Below are positions 1-11,155 of a stretch of 64,000 bases of DNA, piece after piece. The stretch covers positions 86,396,749-86,460,748 of the forward strand of contig NC_092344.1 of the NCBI RefSeq assembly GCF_963676685.1. Direction: 5' to 3'. A program made the position numbers and the translations under genes. Positions within the stretch are counted from its first letter, which is position 1, and every line of letters starts with the position of its first letter. The notes under the pieces were generated by a model that searched no databases, was not told the DNA's origin, and worked only from the letters and a program-made list of their open reading frames with translations. The DNA is from Mytilus edulis. Its lineage: Eukaryota > Mollusca > Bivalvia > Mytilida > Mytilidae.

Positions 1-1109
1 TATTAAAACAGTCATGTGTTGTGTCTTTGCCACACAAAGTAGCAACCGCTATGTCGGTAAGATGCTCATATACGGGGAACTTATTATTTTCTTCTTCCGA
101 TAATTGCGGGTGAATATGTTTCTTTCTAAACTCCATACACTTCAGAAATAAGGACTTAGCCTCGACATGATAACGACAGCAACACGTGAGTCTGTCCTTT
201 GGAGAAGTTGTTCTAACGAAAAATGGTTTAAAACGTTCAAAAGTTCTTTGATTCATACTGATCTCAGGACATTTTATTCTGAATTCATGAAATATTTCTG
301 TTTGGGTTTTATCCAAAATATGTATAGTATGTTTTGAAAATTGTTTTGGTACGATTCGAACACGTTTAATATCTGTTTTATTCGGGGACGGCCGGGAATT
401 GTCGGGGTGCAACCAAAAGTCATATGCAATTTTTTTTATTACCGGGGAAATTGCGTCTTTTCTGGGTTTCCTTTGAATATATTTCCAACAGGACTCTTCT
501 GAACTTTAAATTTTGGTTCTTACATTTTTTTCCCGCTGAAAATTCGTTTTACAGGAAGTCCTATTTTTTTTACTAATAAAACGTTTTTCTTTTCATTTGG
601 AACATTTGATCCATTTGTAGACGCTGTTATGATGCTGATTGCAGTTTCTTGCACCATCTGTTCTTAATAACTTGGTTTTGTCGACAATTTCACGTAAATC
701 GTGGATAACCGCCTTTCCTAGGTGTATGTCGTTTTTATCTTCTGGCGTTACAACATTCATTTTTTCCAAATTGGAAACTGTCGGTGATTTTTTACTGCTT
801 ATTAAAGTAAGAAGCCATTACCGCAGTTCTTCGGTTCGGCGTTAATGGTAAATATTGTTTTAATTTTTTAAAGGCGCGACTTTTTTCCGTTCTATTTGCG
901 AAAGTTTTCCGATATAGAAATATTTGCTCAATAGCGGTAGTTTTCTTCGCAGATTTGCGATAGAATTGTTTCTTTTTGTTTTCTTTTCTCTCTTTTCTCT
1001 TTTTTACTGCAGAATTTGTCATTGAAAGGGTTTCTTTTGGCTGTTTTGTTTCATTACTTAGTTTCTTTTTCAAATAATATTTTTTGTTTTTTTCTTTCAT
1101 TTTTCTCAA
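1..1109 (-). pseudogene. Broken copy of a multicopy uncharacterised protein gene, running off the left edge
   Basis: Read on the minus strand, one protein-like track runs from about 1109 to the window edge. It opens with a very basic Lys/Arg-rich region, then a segment containing AFKKLKQYLPLTPNRRTAV. After a frameshift near 797 come NLEKMNVVTPEDKNDIHLGK and TKLLRTDGARNCN. Stops follow at 593-595 (TGA) and 506-508 (TAA). A clean ~150-codon stretch then reaches position 1, with DFWLHPDNSRP, MNQRTFERFKPFFV and a Cys cluster LTCCCRYHVEAKS. From memory the layout (basic N-terminus, 'LP-TP-RR-AV' segment, then a CxCxYHxx cluster) resembles intronless multicopy proteins of unknown function in molluscs and cnidarians, possibly transposon-derived. 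No function can be assigned. The frameshift and two stops mark it as a pseudogene. The family link is inference. Confidence 0.55.
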
Positions 1110-2228
1110 TTTTCTTTGCTTTCCAGAGTTTTATTCTATCTGTGGCAGATTTCTTTACTTCTGTAAATGAAAGTTTATAGGGTCTCGGTCAAAGTTACAT
1201 ATACTAATACAAAGATCAACTGAAAGTATTCAAATATGACAAATATTCATATCTTAACAGTTTTCATAATTTCTGGAATTATCAAAAAAATAATTCGTAA
1301 CGTTCAAACCAAAACTCCGACTAAAACGTTGTTTTTATCAAGGGCGACATTCTTGTAAGACTCCGCAAAATCGACTGTGCTTTTTAACTACTTATCGAAA
1401 ATTGATATGTTTTATATTTTTGAAAAATTAAGAAAAATAACATTTAAAAAAATCATAAAATTCTACCATTATAAGAGCACAGATAAGCAAACAATTGACG
1501 TACATTTTACTTGAGTTCGTTTGGTACGTCAAAAAATGGCGGTGCGACAATCTTGTAAGCCTTTGAAAAATTGCTCATAAGTTACCATATATCATTTTTC
1601 AGGATATTTGTCTCTAAATTTACAGAATTAAGTAAATTAACATTGATGTAGTAAATACAAATACTAACCTTTTTCCATTTAAGATAATTATTTTTGGATT
1701 CTAAAATCAGTAATCCCAATTTTTTTTCCGTGGGACAGATTTGCCGTTCTAGTATGGAACCGCTTTTGTGTTCTTTGACGTCATCATAACGTCATAAAAA
1801 ATGCATGAAAGACTGACTGAACCTTTCTGTTAAATAATGGAAAAAAACCGTTTTTCAAAATATTTAATAGTTTAGACGAAAATCATAGTTTAGTGGTTAC
1901 AATAAATGAAATATGTTACGCGGGACAGCCTTAAAATAGCCGTTTTTTAAATGAAGCTTGTCGCATGCAGTATAAAACATAGTTTCAACAATAATTGTTT
2001 TTATTTAAAAAAAACATTATTTTTTAAAATACGTACAATAGCAATGAATATGATATTACAAAATTATATATTTTGGACTTGCATCTTGCCAACTACACCG
2101 ATTTTCCAATGAGGTACGAACATCGCGCGTAACGTCTTAGCACTTGGCATTAATTATCATATTGACAGTAAAAATCATGAAATCATGATATGATTTTTAA
2201 AATTCAGCAATGCACAAATATCTGTTAT
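1110..2228. other. No gene seen; diverged direct repeat
   Basis: AT-rich with no convincing reading frame. Two related blocks occur about 206 bp apart, around 1343 and 1549. Each holds a 'gcgacatTcTTGTAAG'-type word followed by an A/T-rich stretch ending near 'aacatt'. A 'tgacgtcatcataacgtcat' word at about 1777 has a looser relative near 2465. These look like remnants of old short repeats. Confidence 0.4.
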
Positions 2229-2866
2229 AACGTAACGGTACCCAAATTGCACCGAGTACCCAAATTGCACCTATTTATCAAAAATAGCAGCGAAAATCTA
2301 ACAAGATTTCCTAGAGACTAAAAAAATGGTATTTTTTATGATTTGATACTATGCACGTCTTTCAACATAGGTAAAAATATTTAGATATACACAAAACGTT
2401 CAATATATTTATCAACAGATGAAGTGTTTACTGAAAAAGCAAAATGTACTGAAACGTCGCCATGCGACGTCATCAAAACGTCATCTTTTTTAAATTAACA
2501 AATACAATACGTTTCAAGTATCCATTTCTTAAAAAATGAAGAGTAAGCATGGACAAATATCCAATTGTTCAAAATATTTGAAAAAAATAAACAAAAGCTC
2601 TGTTATTCGACTTTTCTTTTGACGATGCGAATTTAAGCATGGATGCAATTTGGGTACTCCTCATTACAGAATCTGGGATGGTTTGGAGGTAAGTTCAGAC
2701 CAATTTTCTATGATTCCTTATAGATTGAAAATCAAATAGGTGTACCTTTATAATAAAGAAGGAAACGGCTACAAAATAAACACAAAATGGAAATTTTTGT
2801 CTTGATCATAAAAAAACTTAGTTGAAAAAACTGTCAAAACATGTGCAATTTGGGTACCGTCACGTT
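2229..2866. mobile_element. Non-autonomous inverted-repeat element with doubled terminal motif
   Basis: The left end carries GTACCCAAATTGCACC twice, at 2238-2253 and 2256-2271. The right end carries its reverse complement twice, near 2642-2657 and 2844-2858. The outermost bases also match in inverted orientation ('aacgtaacggtaccc' against 'gggtaccgtcacgtta'). The ~640-bp interior has no transposase-like frame, so this is best read as a MITE-like DNA transposon. I could not define a target-site duplication, so the superfamily is unknown. Confidence 0.6.
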
Positions 2867-3285
2867 ACCCTTTGTCAATCCAAAGTATATGTGATTGGCA
2901 CGCCTAAAGTGTAATAGAACTACAGAGTGTGCACATTTTACTGTAATTATCTGAGAAAATTTGTCTCTCGTTCCACAAAAGTATTATGCACTTTTTTCTT
3001 TTTGGTGGAGGGGTCTGTTTTGGCCGCGCAAACAAATCATGGTGGCCAAATGTAAGATTTTAGCAATAATGTAAGAACATAATGTCTATTAGGAATTAAT
3101 ACAGCTATAGGCTTTTGTAAGGGGAATCACTGTTAAACCTTTCAACAACTAAACATTGCGGATACTATTGTTATTGAACTTTATCATTGTGTATTTTTAA
3201 TTACTGGAATGATATTTTCTGGACTAGACATTGTGAATATAGTTTAATTCAACAATAACAGCGAGGAATACTACGAAACAGGGCA
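2867..3285. other. No feature identified upstream of the LINE
   Basis: No coding signal or known repeat seen. Part of it may be the 5' untranslated region of the LINE that follows, but its 5' boundary cannot be fixed from one copy. Confidence 0.3.
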
Positions 3286-3296
3286 ATGGCGGAAAA

Positions 3297-3997
3297 TTGT
3301 TTTCGGACATGTGTACTTTTATAAAGGATAAGTGTAACGACATGAAGGACGATAATATGTCAGGTAATGAGACTATGGAGGCTCTCAATGAACGCTTCAT
3401 CAAGGAAAGTGATAAACTTCAGGATACGGAGAAAACCGCATTAAATGTAATGACACTGCTGATGCCCGTTTTAGATGCTTTCTCGGCCCGTAGGGATGAA
3501 ACTTTAATGGTTCACGATACGAAAATCAACCGATTGCAGGTAGGAGTTCGTAACATCGAATACGCGATGACCCGCTAGATCAGCAGTCGAGGAGGGACCA
3601 CATCGGAGTGACCGGCATACCGGAAGTGGAAGGCAAGATGCTCTAATGGCTTTAGCTCCCGCTATGAAGGTTGTTTTGACTGGAAAGATCGGTAAAACAG
3701 GCAGGTGATCGTAAAGTTTGAAAACCGCACTGATCGTTTTAAATTCCTTGCTAGTAGGAAAGAACTTATACAAACTGAGATTAAAGACGTATATGTTAGC
3801 GAAGATTTGACGCCTTATAGTTTTAAACCTTTTCAATTGGTAAGAAAAAAATAATGACGTCAAAAACGCACACACGCGTGATGGTTAAATTCATTGTTTT
3901 ATGAAGAATGGTGGTGATCGCATCCCCGACGACCTATTCAAACTAGGAATCGTGGACGTTGATTATAAAAAAAAGTTGGGACTTACTGAGCTGTAGG
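3297..3997 (+). pseudogene. LINE ORF1-like protein, frameshifted
   Basis: ORF1 proteins of LINEs bind RNA as coiled-coil trimers. The first 93 codons are open and rich in charged and Leu/Met residues, as expected of a coiled coil. The frame is then lost at a TAG (3576-3578). The adjacent frame continues with LDQQSRRDHIGVTGIPE, which matches the 'RR-x-I-x-I-x-GIPE' start of the RNA-recognition part of ORF1 proteins. After another break comes NRTDRFKFLASRKEL, then DVYVSEDLTPYSF, and finally GGDRIPDDLFKLGIVD before a TAG near 3993-3995. The start is uncertain: the ATG at 3286 is in a different frame and the first in-frame ATG is at 3309. Confidence 0.7.
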
Positions 3998-4080
3998 AGA
4001 GCGCGGACGGGAAATGTCTAGACAGCGAGTCGGTGATGATAAATTTGTGATTCAAAAGGAAGTGCTTGAAAATGAAAATA

Positions 4081-7000
4081 TCTTGCAATTTAAAAATGTC
4101 AAAATTTTAACCCTTAATGTGTGGTCTTGTCTCTAAATTGAAAAATCCAGATTTTATTGAATTCATGTGTCTTGATATGATGTAATATGTCTTACTGAAA
4201 CTAAAATTGATCAATATGATGATGTTGAGGTTAATGGGTTTAAGCTACTACCCTCTGTTATAAGGCAAAATTGTACATCTAAATCAGGTGGTATTTGTGT
4301 TTATGTAAAAGAATATATATGCAACTATGTCCATGTAAGGGACCCATTTACTTGATCTAGTCATTGTGTATTATGGTTCACCATTGATGATAAACTATTG
4401 TTTCAAAAAACTTTATTTGGGGTTGTTTAAATCCCACCTGATGGTAGTTTATTTAGTAGTGTTGACATGTTTAATGAAATTGAAAATTTTATAAATGAAT
4501 CAGATTTACAAATTTGTTTACTTGGTGATTTCAATGCACATTGTAGTAACTTTAATGAATATGTTGACATTGATAATAATATTCTTGACTCAAATATTGA
4601 GCAAAGTCTTGTTAATAATTTACATATATTAGAGGAATGTGGTATCCCTGTTGTAAGACAATCTCAAGATAAGCATAAGGTTGATAAATATGGCAAAAAA
4701 TTATTAGAACTATGTAGAAGTTTAGAACTGTTCTTTTTTAATGGTAGAGTGGGTAATGACAGGGATATTGGGCTAAGACTAAAGGCGACTTGTAATAATT
4801 CTGTTATTGATTATGCCATTGTATCACCAAATCTATTTTGATCGATTGTTGATTGCAATGTATTGATATTTGATCTTAGTGATATTCATAAACCTATTTG
4901 TTTACATTTGTGTACAAATTTAACTTGTGTTGTTGATGTAGATTTGAATAACTCTAATGTTAATGACAACGATATGGACAATACAAATGACTCTAACATT
5001 GTAATCACCTTGCATGGTGAATCAGAGTATATTGTAAAACCAATATGGGCCAGAGACAGAGCACCAGTGTTCACGGAGAACCTAGACGATGCCAGTATAG
5101 ATGAACTTTTGAATAAATTAGAGGATATTGATCCTCAAAATACTGATAATGTAACTGTCAATAATGTTGTAAATGATTGTGTTAATATTATAAGGAATGC
5201 GGCAGAACAAGCCAATATGTTTGTTAAAATCAATGATAAAAATGTTTAAAAAAAATGTAACTCTTGTACATCGTAAGTATTTCAATAGTGAATGTTATGT
5301 AAAACGTAAAAATTATCGCAGGTCTAAGAAGTATTACTATAGAGTACGTTCAACAATTAATTATGATGATTTGGTATGTAAAAGTAGAGAGTACAAGAAA
5401 ACTTTGAAAACTCAATTTAACGAGTCTCAGAAGGCATTTATAAGTAAATTGCGTGGTTTGCGTACCACTGATCCTAAGTCTTATTGGTCATTGTTAAACA
5501 AGGGCTGTGAGAAAGGTAAAAATGTATCTCAGAAGGTTGCTCTTGATTTATTTTTTAACCATTTCAAAAATTTGAATAATGTAGAAAATTATATTGATGT
5601 TGTATTACCAGAGAATATTAGTGAGTATAATACTGTAATTAATCATGAACAGGAAGTTGTAAATGCAATTAAGTCTTTGAAAAATAACAAAGCATGTAGC
5701 GATGACATGATACTTAATGAATTTTTGAAACATGCAGCTTGTACACTTATGCCTGTATTTTTTAAAATATTTAATATTGTATTTGAAAGTGGTATTATAC
5801 CGGACTCATGGTCAAAGGGTTTTATCTGCCCTATTTTAAAAAAGAAAGGTGATCCTGCAAATGCTGACAACTATAGAGGTATTGAAGCATTGAGTTGTTA
5901 TGGAAAATTGTTTACATGTATTTTGAATAATTGATTTTTCAATTATTTTGAAAGTTTAGGATTATTATGCGAAGAACAGGCAGGCTTCAGAAAGGGGTAT
6001 GGCACTGTTGATCATATCTTTAATTTGAAATGTCTCATTGATTTGTATTTATTTAGAAGAAAAAAATTGTATTGTGCTTAATATTGGTGTGAGGCAGGGT
6101 GAATACCTATCGCCCCTATTATTTTCTATTTTTCTTAATGATTTGACTGAGTTTATGTCTGAATGATGTTTGTAATATGTCTCATTTACTGTTTGACAAT
6201 GATGATATTGAAGTGTATTTTAAATTGTATCTGTTGTTGTATGCGGATTACACAGTCATTTTTGCAGAATCTGCAGTTGCGTCAATCAGCATTGAATGCA
6301 ATGTATTTATATTGTGAATCATGGAATCTCAAAGTTAATACTGAAAAAACCAATGTTGTTATATTTTTAAAAGTCGACAGGCTGATAATGTTCATTTTAT
6401 ATATAATAATGACCGTTTATGTGTTATTGATGAATTTCAATATTTAGGTATTGTATTTTCTAGAAAAGGTACTTTTCATGTTAATAAAACTAGACTGGTT
6501 CAACAAGCCAGAAAAGCAATGTTTTATGTATAACGTAAGGCAAGAAAATTGTATTTACCTATAGATGTATTGTTACAACTTTTTGATGCTATGGTTGGCC
6601 CTATATTAATGTACGGTGCAGAAGTTTGGGGGTATGAGAAAAAGGATGTTATTAAATCACTTAGAATTTTGTAAATATATAATGAAGGTTAAAAAATGTA
6701 CACTTAATTGCATAGTATATTGTGAACTAGGTAGAGTACCAATGTCTGTTAATATTAAAGCAAGAATGGTTGGTTTTTGGAAACGTATTGTTACTGGCAA
6801 AAAAGAGAAAATTTCTCGTACATTGTATGAAATGCTATATAAATAAAGGCAACAGTAGTATACCGCTGTTCAACTTGATTCTGGTAATGTTTACCACTCT
6901 AAGTGGTTGAATTGTGTAAAATATATTATATCTGAATGTGGTTTTATTAATGCCTGGAATAATCAATATATAGATACAAATTGTCAGTTGTCTAAAAATG

Positions 7001-7440
7001 TGAAACAGTATTACCACAATTTGTTTGTAAATGAATGGAAGGCTCAGATATTTAATACGTCAAAATGTTTAAATTATAGAATTTACAAGTCTGAGTTTGG
7101 TTTAGAAGATTATTTAACTACATTGCCTTTTGATCTAAGAATTAATTTGTGTAAATATAGGTGCAGTAGTCATAGGTTATCTATTGAATGTGGTAGATTT
7201 TATAGCATTGATAGATCAGAAAGAATATGTGATTTATGTAACAGCAATGTGCTAGGAGATGAATTTCATTATATATACGATTGTACTTTCTTTAATGCCG
7301 AAAGGCTGAAATTTTTGCCTGCAGATATTTGTAAAGTTAAAAATACTATCAGTTTCTCTAATTTAATGAACAGCAAAGATAAATTTGTTCTTGTTGGCTT
7401 AGCCAAGTTCTGTAAAATTGTAATGTCAATTTACAAATGA
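4081..7440 (+). pseudogene. LINE ORF2: APE endonuclease and reverse transcriptase, broken
   Basis: The endonuclease shows CLTETKI, LLGDFNAHC, VIDYAIVS and LSDIHKPI, the catalytic signatures of APE-type nicking enzymes. Its main frame runs 4467-4841 and, past a TGA, 4863-5249. The frame then shifts to 5197-5934 for the RT: SLKNNKACSDDMI, GIIPDSWSKGFICPILKKK and NYRGI, then EEQAGFRKGYGTVDHIF. The next RT block, which should hold the first catalytic Asp, is deleted. The sequence jumps from RRKKLYCA to IGVRQGEYLSPLLF near 6080. The catalytic YADD reads YADY (LLYADYTVIFAES, near 6237). LKVNTEKTNVV and FQYLGIVFSRKGTF follow. The last 177 codons (6907-7440) are open and include CDLCNSNVLGDEFHYIYDC, a CCHC-like knuckle. 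It cannot encode an active enzyme. Confidence 0.88.
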
Positions 7441-7539
7441 TATTTACCTTCCCATTTATTCATGCATTTGTAAATATGTTTGTTCATGCATTATATCTTA
7501 TTTGTTATATTGTTGTACTATCATGCCTCATGTGAGGCC

Positions 7540-7662
7540 AGTGGCGGATCCAGAACTTTACCTAAGGGGGGCCCGCTGACTGACCTAGAGGGGGGGGGGG
7601 CTCTAGTCATGCTTCAGTGATTCCCTATATAATCAACCAAATCCCCCCTGGATCCACCTATA
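7540..7662. mobile_element. 123-bp MITE-like element nested in the LINE 3' UTR
   Basis: Ends are short inverted repeats, GTGGCGGATCCAG on the left and CTGGATCCACC on the right. The direct repeat GAGGCC occurs on both sides (7534-7539 and 7663-7668). Removing the element and one repeat restores a continuous LINE tail. It contains a G-run and the word AGTCATGCTTCAGTG. A related copy is at 44945-45060. Confidence 0.65.
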
Positions 7663-7697
7663 GAGGCCTTTAGTGAAATAAAATGTTTCAATGTTTC

Positions 7698-8604
7698 AAT
7701 GGTACCCGATGGCGAAGGATAAGCTATATAAAGGAATAAATCAATGTCATGATCAGCATGAACTCTTTCTACTGACAATTTATTACAGACGGTTTTTAAT
7801 ATCTTTCTTATTCTCCCACATTATTTGGCTAATGTGTCATAATTTTGATCAGGAAAGTAAATATTTTAAAATCTGTATAGGATTTTAAGGGTTAATTGCT
7901 TACTTTGGAATATAATTTGTTTGTCAAGATAACATAAAAAAAATGCAAGACGTTGTTACTAACATTTATAAAAAAAATCATAACGGGATTGCACTATTCT
8001 ACAAACTGTATTTTGTCGGGAAGCTTCTTCTCTCCCGTGTGTTTAAACATTAGAATGCATTTCATTGTCAATAAATGTACTATGTTGAAAACGGATCTTT
8101 TTGTTTAACTCTTCCTTTCATGTTATATGTGTCTTTTCAAACTTAATATTTATCAAGTATATTTTCGTGAAAAGTAATGACCGGAAGCTGAAATTAATTC
8201 AGTTCTTTCTGGTAGTCTTTGGAATTGTTTAAATATCTTCCTTTGTTATTTTTCCAGTTCAGATATATCATTTTTGTGCATTTTGAAACCTCAAGCTAAT
8301 AAAATTAACGTGGGACGGCGTACGTATTCCATACTTCTTTAAGCACTATGGGTGACATTCCTGTTTTTGCATGTAGACCAGAACATACAAGGCATATCTG
8401 GTTTTACCCTTTTGGAAAATATTGATGCTTTCTGATGTTTCTTTGTTCCACTTAACTCTCAGAGACAGATCTTGATAAATGTTACGAAGTTTGTGTTACT
8501 TTGTTACATATGACGTTGCTCTGTACTTATACATCCCGTCATTGTGTTTTTGTGCCATAGTAAATGTTTGACTACATATTTGTTTGTTTTTATAGTGATT
8601 ACGA
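7698..8604. other. No feature identified
   Basis: AT-rich sequence after the LINE tail. No splice-bounded or protein-like frame was recognised. Confidence 0.3.
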
Positions 8605-8875
8605 TAATAGCACAATGTTGACTGCTGTCCCCCAGTTCTGACATTTTTACCTATGTCTGTTTGTTCACACATCGTTGTCTATATAATGCGACTGTCATAC
8701 AAGTGAAAGGTTTAGCTAGTTTCAAAACCAGGTTTAATCCACCATTTATTACACAAGAAAATGCCTATACCAAGTCAGGAAATAGAAAGCTGTTGTCCAT
8801 TCGTGTGTTGTGTTTGAGCTTTTGATTTTGCCATTTGATTAGGGACTTTCCGTTTTAAATTTTTCCCTCAAGAGT
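8605..8875 (+). repeat. Dispersed repeat F, + copy
   Basis: Contains the block TGCGACTGTCATACAAGTGA and the end block GGGACTTTCCGTTTT. The same order recurs at 25262 and 63660 (+), and reversed at 26770, 35935, 53600, 59445 and 61685. This is one of the longer copies here. It has no coding capacity that I can see. Confidence 0.75.
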
Positions 8876-9063
8876 TTAATATATTTGCGATTTTAGGGTA
8901 TATAATTATGACTTAAACATGTAATTTCAAATAATAAATAATATCCATATTAATTTTGCTTTAAATTATCAGTGTACCATATTTTTTTCTCTCAAAATAT
9001 TAATTTTTTATCCTCTGACATGGACTTTTGAGATTTACTACATAAAAGCGTCATCGTAGAATT

Positions 9064-9620
9064 GCTCGCGGGTATAAGATTTTCAGAAAAAAATTAAACA
9101 TTTATTTTTCATTACAAATTTTATTAATTACCTTTAGTAGTTGTTACTTTATCATATGGTACAAAAATCATTCCAAAAAATCAATTCGTGTTGGTCCCAG
9201 GTGACTTTTGAAATGTAGATATCGTTGAAAAAGCTCCAAATTATCTCCATTTGGTGCAAAAATGCCATTTTTTGGTATTAAAATTGAAATATCTGTTTTT
9301 ACTCATCGGTGACCTATATTTTTATTGTTGTTTTCGAATAGTCTGTACATAAACTAAATAATTGTAAAATTTAAGCGATTTCTGTAATTTAGTTCTTTTT
9401 TTATTTTGATATTACCGCTTTTTCTCCTATTAGTTCAACAGGAAAAAAAGGACATTAACAAAAATGGATGTTTTTTCGAAGGCAGATTGTAAGCGTAAAT
9501 GAACGGTGACCCCATTTTTTTATTTCATTTTTCTATTAAGTATAAGATAATGTTCATTTATAGAAAAATATAGCGAAATCCTATATTAAATTAAAAAAAA
9601 AGGATTTAGACCCGCGAGCC
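9064..9620. repeat. Possible inverted-repeat element with GCTCGCGGGT ends
   Basis: GCTCGCGGGTATAA at about 9065 faces its near reverse complement TTAGACCCGCGAGC at about 9605-9618. The interior is A/T-rich without a protein. Only about 15 bp of clear inverted match is visible and no target-site duplication was found. Confidence 0.35.
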
Positions 9621-10789
9621 CCCTTAAAGGCTACTAACATTGACCTTGAATCTAAACATTAAAATTGTTTTGAGACATCTCAGTATATCCGAAATGTACG
9701 GGCGCATTGGGACTGTGGTATTAAAGATCAATTTGTAGTTATATGATATATAATTCTATTATTTTTTTCTTTACAACATATAACATATTATATATAAACA
9801 TGCATTTATTTATTCCTATTCATTGAACGATGTTCTCGACTGTCTGTAAAGATGATCATTTTTAATAATTTAAGCAAAGGCAAAATTATATCTCCATTAA
9901 GCTTGTCTCAATGGATGGTCTGCTTCCGCTTTAATATTGGTAAGGAAGTGGTAAATACGCATACTTCTGCCGATTCGTGTGAAATATTGCAACATTAATA
10001 TGTCTATGACTACTATTTGGAATCATTTGGGAGATATTTTACGGTAAACTCTTTTCCGATCAATGCTGATCATTGATTACTGTTCTTTTTGCAAATAAGC
10101 ATCAATAGAAAACATTACAGTGGTGTTGATCAAATAGTTGAAGTAAAATACTTGTCATACGTCAATATTTTAGTTTATATTTTATGACCGTATGATATAA
10201 CAAAAGAATATTTGATATTATTGTCAATGAGATAACTCTTCACAAGAGACAGAAATTAATACCTATAGGTCACCGTTCGTCCGCTTCAATGAACAAATCC
10301 TATACCGCATAGTCCGCTATAAAAGAATATGTTTATATAACGATGTGAAATTTTTTAGCAATCTTCTGATGTCTAATTTAAGAATTCATTGTTTACCATA
10401 AACTTGTATCAAAGGAAATTCAAATGACGAATTGCAATATAATGGAAAAGAAAGGATATGATGTGATGCATGACACAGAATCAGTTCATGCACATGGGAA
10501 TCAAAAGCAAAGGAACAGCTATTCTTCATTTTAAAGTCACATACAGGCCTTCGATTTAGAGCCAAAATTGTTAGCCCACTGCAACGTCATATAACGGTTG
10601 CATCTACACATGTAGCACCGGTTTTAGCCAGACATTTGTGTTACGGCGTTCACCCTGAATCGACAACTTAAGTTATGGGTTATATCAACAAATTATATCT
10701 AACAAAGAAATCTAACAAAATTAATGCAGGTGACTGTAAAGACTCATGTAAGGGACATCATAACTTATGATTAGAGCCCTACGTCCATT
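9621..10789. other. No feature identified
   Basis: AT-rich, no protein-like frame or recognised repeat. Confidence 0.3.
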
Positions 10790-10960
10790 AAACTGTACAA
10801 AAATCTTTTGAAACTACGAGGATTCGAACCAAACATGGCAACAATCATCATTGGGATATTTTTTTTAATTATGTGTCTGATGATTTCGCTGGTCAACCAC
10901 ACGGCCGACATGACACAACGGTAATAATGAGGATCACTTGTAATCATTTGTATGTTATTA
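10790..10960 (-). repeat. Possible tRNA-derived SINE head
   Basis: On the minus strand an exact B-box, GGTTCGAATCC (10820-10830), lies about 78 bases after a stretch resembling an A-box, CGGCCGTGTGGTTGACCA (around 10892-10909). The spacing is longer than in a real tRNA and no acceptor stem closes. I therefore read it as a decayed tRNA-derived short element, not a tRNA gene. Confidence 0.35.
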
Positions 10961-11155
10961 ATGTTTTTTGTTCTGCTCCTTGTGGGCGCTTTGATCAGCA
11001 ATAACATATATTTGATTTGATTTTGAGGATGAAATATTTTGAACAATATCTAGTCATTGCTATCTTAAACGTATCCGCACATTTTTTTTTCTGTTTTGAT
11101 CAAAGGAATATAGGATCAAATATAAACGCGATGATCCTGAAGTATCTATGATGAG

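Larger units (their letters stand above)
3286..7697 (+). mobile_element. Nearly full-length dead LINE (non-LTR retrotransposon)
   Basis: In order on + are an ORF1-like region (from about 3297), an APE-type endonuclease (about 4105-4930), a reverse transcriptase (about 5640-6490), and a C-terminal region ending in a Cys/His knuckle with a stop at 7438-7440. A 3' untranslated region ends in a short repeated tail, ATGTTTCA iterated at 7683-7697. Several frameshifts, in-frame stops, a deletion inside the RT and a foreign 30-bp word at 6845-6873 show it is inactive. The 3' end is interrupted by a younger 123-bp element at 7540-7662. Two reading frames with an APE endonuclease and a CCHC C-terminus fit L1/CR1-like grades, but I do not assign a clade. 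The 5' limit is approximate. Confidence 0.88.

Noticed and set aside
10771..11046. 91-codon minus-strand frame
   Set aside because: It spans a tRNA-like A-box/B-box region and contains no domain; better explained as a SINE remnant.
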